A program made the position numbers and the translations under genes. 64,000 nt of DNA. It comes from Rhizoclosmatium globosum (lineage: Eukaryota; Chytridiomycota; Chytridiomycetes; Chytridiales; Chytriomycetaceae). The DNA is taken from the NCBI GenBank assembly GCA_002104985.1, contig MCGO01000035.1, positions 62,001 through 126,000 of the forward strand, read 5' to 3'. How positions within the stretch are numbered: position 1 is the stretch's first letter; every line of letters begins with the position of its first letter. Shown piece after piece: positions 58,066 through 64,000 of this stretch. A model generated the notes under the pieces. That model was not told the origin of the DNA and searched no databases. It saw only the letters and a program-made list of their open reading frames with translations.

Positions 58066-58397
58066 TTGCTCAATGCTAGGACTAATAATTTAATCAATTA
58101 AATCATAGGTAAATAGAACGGATAATATTGTCCATTTGAGGCTCAACAATGCCAATCAAATTCCATTGTTGTCAAAAACAGGTGTGCTCTGTCTCTCCCC
58201 CATTCTTCTCCACCTCTTCCCTTCTTCTTTGTCTGATTGTTGTAACCCAAAACTGACTCTCTGTCTCTACTTTGAACAAAGAAAAAACTGAACCAGCCTC
58301 TCATTGCTGTACTTCAAACATTACCACTCTTCATCAACATTTGAACAATACACGCGTGTAGTTCGGACTCGATCTCACAAAATCAGCTTGTGCTATC
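58066..58397. other. intergenic stretch with divergent promoters
   Basis: About 330 bp between the thioesterase and the disordered-protein gene. A pyrimidine-rich stretch around 58190-58280 suits a promoter. No gene seen. Confidence 0.4.
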
Positions 58398-61300
58398 ATG
58401 TTCAAAAAGAAGGCTGAAGTTGGTGTCAGTAATTCAACCAATGAACCTGAAAAGTTACCGTCGTTGCCTTCAAAACAGTCTGATGCAACAATCAAATCTG
58501 TCGGAGCTTCAATATCACCTGCATCAGAAAAGCCTCAACAGGCAAAACTCAATCCTCCCAAATCTGTAGCAATAGACCCTGAACCCAAACCAACAGACAG
58601 CATCAGTGCACGAACTTCAGTTGCAACCACAGAATCACCATCATCACCATCAGGTGAATACTTTCCATCAAGCTTACATTTTCTTAATTGACCATTGGAA
58701 TAGTACCCAAATCGGATGTTATTGTAAAGAAGATAGAAAGGAATCCAAACTCTCGAAGAATCTCTCAACCAACCGCAGCTACAGAGCCCGTAGCTCCAGG
58801 AGGAATTCAACGTGTCGAACGACGCGTCGCAAATACTAGACATGCAGCAGTTACAGTCGTCAATGTTGCAGACGGCGTTACAAACCCTCGAAGTTCAATT
58901 ATTGGCCCACTTCCTGATCCTGCTGTCCAAGAAAAGAAAATACAACAACTAAAAGAAGAAAAGAGGTTGGCGGAGTCTCATGAAGGAGCGAGTCCGGGCT
59001 CGAAAGTTCGATTTGATATGGATGGAACAACTGCTGCTGCGGCTGCTGCTTCAACTTCAGTTACGAATAAGACAGGAGATGGACCCACCAGTATTTTGAG
59101 GAAATCAGTTGGTGCAACAGGCACCACTCTGGATGGAAGTGAACCATCCAGCGTTTCTCCTCGTATTTCGTTTCAAGAACCGCTTGTGGAACCTGCATCA
59201 TCTCCGAAATCGAAACCTCCGACGAAAACGGCTTCAAATAAGTTGCCCGCTAAATCTGCAAAAGAGTCGACTGATGACAAAGGTAAGTTCTGTTCAAAGG
59301 GATTCTTGAACACGTTGAGCCTCATGCAACATTCACAGATAAAGTCGAGAAGGGCGATAAGGCAGAGAAGCCTGAAAAGTCAGTGCCAAAAGACCCATCT
59401 ACATCTCCCAGCAAAATACCTCGAACTCGATCTCAAACTGAAATTCCAGAGGCAATATCTTCCACAACCGAGTCAACCCCAAAAACAGCAACAAAGGATT
59501 CGAAACTGCCCAACAAAGCTTCTGCACTGACACCAGGGAAGAAATCCGATTCACAAGGATCACTCATCACTGTCTCCAAGAAGAAGCTGATTCCTATTGA
59601 TAAACCTGGATTGGCGAAGGATACTAAAGAAAAGGGAGTAGCAGATCTACCCACAAAAGAAAAAGATACGAAAGCGGCTGTGTCAAAAGCAGAAGCAAAA
59701 CCTGCTGCAAATCCGGTCAAGGAAGCTAAAAAAGAGGAAAAGAGTGAAACGGAGAAGGATTCTAAAAAAGGCAAGGACGCAAAACCAGTTGCTACGACGG
59801 AAACAAAAGATACCAAGGCAAAGAGTAAGGAGGCTCCTGCAAGCAAAGCAACGGCTAAACCAGAAGGAACAAATGCTGCGAAGCCTCGGTCTCAAAGTGT
59901 TCCACCGCCCCAACAAAGGGAGGCAAAAGCGATGCTAAAAAGGAGACTAAAGAAGATACTCCCAAACCCAAACCTGGAGGATCCACCGCAAATTCTAAAG
60001 AGAAATTGAAAGGAACTCCGGGCGCCAGTGGATCCAAAGATTTACTCAAAGTAGCTGACAAATCTGGAGAAGGTGTCGAAACACCAAAACGGCAAAAGTC
60101 TTTGTCTGAACCACCAACCCAAAAAGCGGGGAAACTTGCAAAACTTGGACCCGATGAAGGGAAGCCAGCTTCGATCGATGAACTCAAGAAATCGAATCAA
60201 AACTTGTTGTCACCGGTTAAAGTTTCGCGAACAAATTTGTCAAAGACGGGCTCAAAGTCTGTGTTGAATTCAAGTACTAATATTGCGGAGTCGAAGCGAT
60301 TAAGTTCTGTCAACATCAATGCCGAGACAAGTAGATCCAATTCAATTAACAAACCACTCGCTGCCAAGAGTTTATCAAAAGATAACATAGTCAAGCAGTC
60401 TACTTCAAGTCTTAATGACGAATCCAAGGGAATGACTAAATCAAAGTCAAATTCAAAATTAGATTTGGCAGCAGCAGCAAAAACACCAAAATCAATATCT
60501 ACATCTGAACGACCAGGAACAAAACCTGGAACTTCCAAAAAGGCTTCAGAGAAAGTCCCCTCAGATCCATCAAACTCACGGCTTCAACGAACTCTCAAAC
60601 TACGAGCAAGCTTGAAACTTGACGTTGATGGTGTATTTGCAATGGGACTGGCGGCCCCAGTGGAAGATGACTTGAGTCCTCCAACTGACTTGCCAAAGGA
60701 GCTATTGGAACCCGAGAAACCGGCGGATACGAAACCGTACGTTGAAGAGGAACCTGAAACACCTGCGATTCCAGCTGTATCTTCTCCGTTACCGCTTAAG
60801 CGACACCCGTCCGCTCGACGTACTGTCATGAAAGCAATTGGGTATCCTGCGACAGGATGGTCGGCTGAAAAGTTTGATGAGAAAGAGACTGATACTCCAA
60901 TGCCGCAGTATCGGTTCAGGAGGGCAAAGTCTCTCGAAGACGCGACTCGTGTGTATTCTGAATACAGGGAGACACATCCTCTGCCTTTTGGACATCATGG
61001 AACTTTCAGCGAGTATCGAGCTGTACGCGGAGACAATGTTGAGGTTAGTATCATATTTTAAATGGTCTGGATATTTAATTACTGCTTTTAGACTGAATCT
61101 CAAGCAAAAACGAATCCGCATCAAACCTATGAAGACGCAATGATGGAGAGTTTTGGTTTCACTGTCCCTCCAGCCCCTCCCGCAACGCCAAACCACAAAC
61201 GACCCACCACAGTGCCAATCCCCACACCCCAACGACCTGGAACAACCATAATCGCAGCAAATAAACTCGCTCCTCGAAAGCTCCAGTCAGCTCAAGAACT

Positions 61301-62960
61301 AAAGAGCGTGATGGGAACAACAGCAATCCCTCCCCTCCCCCCTCTCGCCAAACCTCCTGCAAGTCTCGGGTCTCAAGTCGCACCTCCACCCAGCATTGCC
61401 GAAAACTCTGTAAAATACCTCGAACAGTACATCAATAGAGCCAAGAAAGCAGGTCGCGAGCCACCCACAGTTATTCTACAGAACCAAATGCGAAACGTCG
61501 GCGTAGCCGCAGGTGCTGGCGGCGGTGTACCGACGTTAGATAGCTTTCCTCGAAGGCCTGCGCCCCCACCCATTCTTAGAAAGCCTGGGAAATCGAGTGA
61601 CCGTGATGGAGTGCGAAATCGACAAGCTTCGGAGCCGAGAGGCGGTGCCAGTGGAGCAGGGGAGGATTGGGAACGGTATTCGAATATTGTGCAGAGAAGG
61701 ACTGGGTGGGAGCCTGGTGTTTCGTATTTAGACGATGAAGAAGAGGAAAATAGAGGGAGGTCGAGGTCAAGGCGGCGAGAAAATACCCCAGCTGATTTTG
61801 GGGAACGAGCGAAATCAGAACCTAGGATCAAGTCTCTGGAAAGAGGTTTGGCTACGAGGGAGAGTATGAGGCCCGTGCCAGTATCCAACGGATTATATGA
61901 AGAAGAACCGTTTGGATTCGAAGATGTTGGTCAACCACTCGATTGGTCACAATCTAAAAAGGCCGGTGCTCAAAAATCGGCTGGAAAATCAATTATGTCC
62001 AAACCGAAATCAAAAGCCAACAGTCCAAAGGTGGCAAGAAAATCGAAGGGAATGATTGCTACTTCAAGCCTCAAGGGCAAACCACTCAAGCGGATAGAGC
62101 TCGAACCTGAACCACAAGCTATGCCCAGTAATTTTCAAAGTCAGGCTCAATTTACGATGCCGTGGCTAAATAATCAAATGGGTATGATGGGGATACAACC
62201 TAATGGGATGTTTCCACAAAACTTTCCCATGTATCTTCAAGACCCTCACCAGCAACAAGCCTCTCAATTACAACTCCAACAACAACTTATTCAAAATCAC
62301 TTCCCTTGGTTTTCATCCTTCAACGCGTTCCCTCCTCACCAACACTTTCAAGCTCCTCCAAGCAAGCAGCACCAAGAAGGAAGCGAAGCACCGGCTAAAT
62401 CTGTTTCGACGAAGCCAAAAGCAAAAGATTCTAAACTCAACAGTGTGAAAAGTGCTAAAAAGTCGAACGCAAAAGCTTCAACCAAATCAACACAAAAACA
62501 AACTACAACATCGACTACCACCGATCGAGGCCCGAAACCCCCGCGCCCACCAACTGCACTCCCAACTTATAACTCGATGTATACAAACCAATTACCGCAA
62601 ATGATGTCACCTCAACCCTTTGTTCCTCCAACACTGATGCCAGCCCGGATACGTGTTCAAAACGTGCCAGTAGTTATGCTGCAGCAAGCAATGGTGATTG
62701 AACCGACTGGCGAACCGCCAGGTAGCTATGGAACGGAGATGGGGCAGCCGACGTTTATGAGTAGTGCATTTGCTGCCTGGAATCGAGGTTTGGAGGAAGC
62801 AATGCCGCCCCCAGTTGTGGAAGAAGTTGTCGAAGAGGTAAAGGAAGTTGAGAAGAAGGGAAAGAAAGGCGTGAAAATACGGGAAAAGTCGAGAGGCCGA
62901 AGCGGTGTCCGTTCTATGATTGCGAAAGGTATTATTGGCCGGCATAAAGGCGGTGACTAA
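58398..62960 (+). CDS. large Lys/Ser/Pro-rich, mostly disordered protein of unknown function
   Basis: Exons 58398-58653, 58704-59282, 59339-61043 and 61092-62960, 1469 aa after allowing one missing base near 59917 (CAAAGG where CAAAAGG keeps the frame). I recognise no domain. Residues up to about 700 are KA/KS/KE/TP repeats. A more conserved-looking block at about 770-900 reads SLKLDVDGVFAMGL, RRTVMKAIGYPATGW, YRFRRAKSLEDATRVYSEYRE. Then come proline-rich stretches (PPAPPATPNHKRP, PPLPPLAKPP), SVKYLEQYINRAKKAGREPPTVIL and a Met/Gln-rich segment. It ends with an acidic coiled stretch (VVEEVVEEVKEVEKKGKKG) and a basic RGRSGVRSMIAKGIIGRHKGG tail. Composition resembles microtubule- or actin-binding scaffolds, but that is only resemblance. 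No signal peptide. Confidence 0.75.
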
Positions 62961-63063
62961 GGGGTTTTTCTTATTTCGTAATATTTTGTGCTAATGTATA
63001 TGTGAAATTCTTTTGATATTCAATGCCTTCTTTATAACTTGTATGATTTTACTCATGTTTGAT

Positions 63064-64000
63064 TCAATGATATTCGTATCGTTCAAGAGGTTTGAGAACA
63101 GAACGACTCCATACAGCATATACGGAGCCAACTAGTAGCATAAGATTTTTGAGACCCTCGACTTCAGACGAACTTGTTCCCCCATCCGGAAGAGAAATTG
63201 TACCGAAGACAGGAAACTTTTCTCCAGAATTAGTAGGTACAATTGGTGGAGCCAATGGCATATGAAAGAAAGGCGATTCTTGTGATTCAAGAGAGTCGCG
63301 GTCGGATGATGATGGTGGTTTGTGGCTATCTGATTCTGAGTTGGAAGTAGAATTTGAACATGAGCTTGGCAAGGGGATATCAGAAGGCCCTCCTCGTGGA
63401 AATTTACTGCGTCCATAATAATCGGAAGAACTTTGAGATCTTGGAGACGAAGTGTGTGGTTGTTGAAAAACAGTTGAGAATTCCCAGTTGGATGAACGAG
63501 AGGAAGGGCGACCCAAGGATTCCAAATAGTGATGCTCCATTTCTTGCATTTGCTTTTGAGTTTTTGACTTCTGATCGTTCATGGCAGCGATGTATTGTGC
63601 ATAGAATGCAGGGCGCGATGCCTCTGCTACGGCAAACTTGGAATATTTCTCTTTCGAGAAAGTTGATTTTCTCGTTCGAGATGAGATGAAGAACTGAAAT
63701 GTTGATCCTGAGATAGTATTGGGATTGGTGGGCGGGAAGGACGAAGTGTTCGTGGGCAAATTCAACAACAATGAGTTTCGGTTGCTTGACCCAGGTGTTT
63801 GTGCATTTGAGACAACTCCAGTGCTTTCAGAGTAATCAAGCGAGCCAAGAAGACTGGTTTGCAGATACGCGCGAGTAAATACATAATCCGTTGAGTGGTA
63901 TGAGAATCGTCCGAGAACATCATTCGGCCTTTTCCCCGGCGGTTGAGTCACGTACAATGAGAATCTGTGGCCGTACATATCGACGGAAAGAAATTCGGCG
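63064..64000 (-). CDS. unidentified protein, C-terminal part (gene runs off the right edge)
   Basis: The frame is open from the edge to a stop at 63064 (at least 311 codons); the first in-window Met (63978) is internal or doubtful. It begins FLSVDMYGHRFSLYVTQPPG and RFSYHSTDYVFTRAYLQTSL, which look like a folded domain I do not recognise. A long Ser/Pro/Asn-rich region follows. Near the C-terminus a hydrophobic stretch GLKNLMLLVGSVYAVW precedes a short basic end, a possible tail anchor. AAFYAQYIAAMNDQK-like and MQEMEHHYLESL helices lie midway. Confidence 0.6.
   Translation of the reverse strand, partial: AEFLSVDMYGHRFSLYVTQPPGKRPNDVLGRFSYHSTDYVFTRAYLQTSLLGSLDYSESTGVVSNAQTPGSSNRNSLLLNLPTNTSSFPPTNPNTISGSTFQFFISSRTRKSTFSKEKYSKFAVAEASRPAFYAQYIAAMNDQKSKTQKQMQEMEHHYLESLGRPSSRSSNWEFSTVFQQPHTSSPRSQSSSDYYGRSKFPRGGPSDIPLPSSCSNSTSNSESDSHKPPSSSDRDSLESQESPFFHMPLAPPIVPTNSGEKFPVFGTISLPDGGTSSSEVEGLKNLMLLVGSVYAVWSRSVLKPLERYEYH

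Overview
The window is nuclear DNA of a flagellated (zoosporic) fungus, most probably a chytrid. Genes have many short GT-AG introns (about 45-120 nt, often with a CTAAC/TACTAAC-like branch site) and lie densely on both strands. An intact IFT88 gene shows that the organism builds a flagellum, while the chitinases, NTA1, VPS1, TRP2-type anthranilate synthase and WOPR (Gti1/Pac2) regulators are fungal in character. Exon joins below were worked out by eye. For most genes the summed exon lengths come to a whole number of codons, which supports the models.

Layout. 1-1.2 kb: 5' end of a CHD-type chromatin remodeller (-). 2.2-3.1 kb: a 121-bp tandem repeat carrying paired CACGTG motifs. 3.3-6.5 kb: RNA polymerase III subunit RPC6 and a NIFK/Nop15-like nucleolar RRM protein (-). 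6.6-12.6 kb: two GH18 chitinase genes made by a roughly 1.7-kb duplication, separated by remains of an ankyrin-repeat gene and a PIF1-type helicase. Then tRNA-Glu(TTC), a GNAT acetyltransferase, COX15, and a DPBB (expansin-like) protein with chitin-binding modules. 18.7-30.4 kb: four WOPR-domain regulator genes in tandem on the minus strand, the first broken by an inserted element with a 12-bp target duplication. 31.2-42.2 kb: VPS1, SGT2, a frizzled/Mid1-like cysteine-rich protein, a sarcosine/pipecolate-oxidase-like flavoenzyme, NTA1 and IFT88. 42.3-46.3 kb: VPS54. 46.6-50.6 kb: two GH19 chitinases in tandem. 51-53.2 kb: anthranilate synthase. 53.4-57.5 kb: three tandem 7TM receptors. Then a hotdog thioesterase, a long disordered basic protein and the 3' part of an unidentified gene.

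How the genes relate. Two GH18 enzymes, two GH19 enzymes and the DPBB protein share CBM5/12-like modules, Thr-rich linkers and small Cys-rich modules, so about 43 kb holds a scattered chitin-attack set built from interchangeable parts. The WOPR array and the 7TM array are local expansions of regulators and sensors. VPS1 and VPS54 belong to Golgi/endosome trafficking, and IFT88 to flagellar assembly; neighbours otherwise look functionally mixed.

Quality note. From about 42 to 60 kb several genes (VPS54, both GH19 genes, TRP2 and the disordered-protein gene) are broken only by 1-2-base losses, mostly in short homopolymers. This looks more like consensus error than decay. The PIF1/ankyrin remnants and the insertion in WOPR copy 1 look like real damage.
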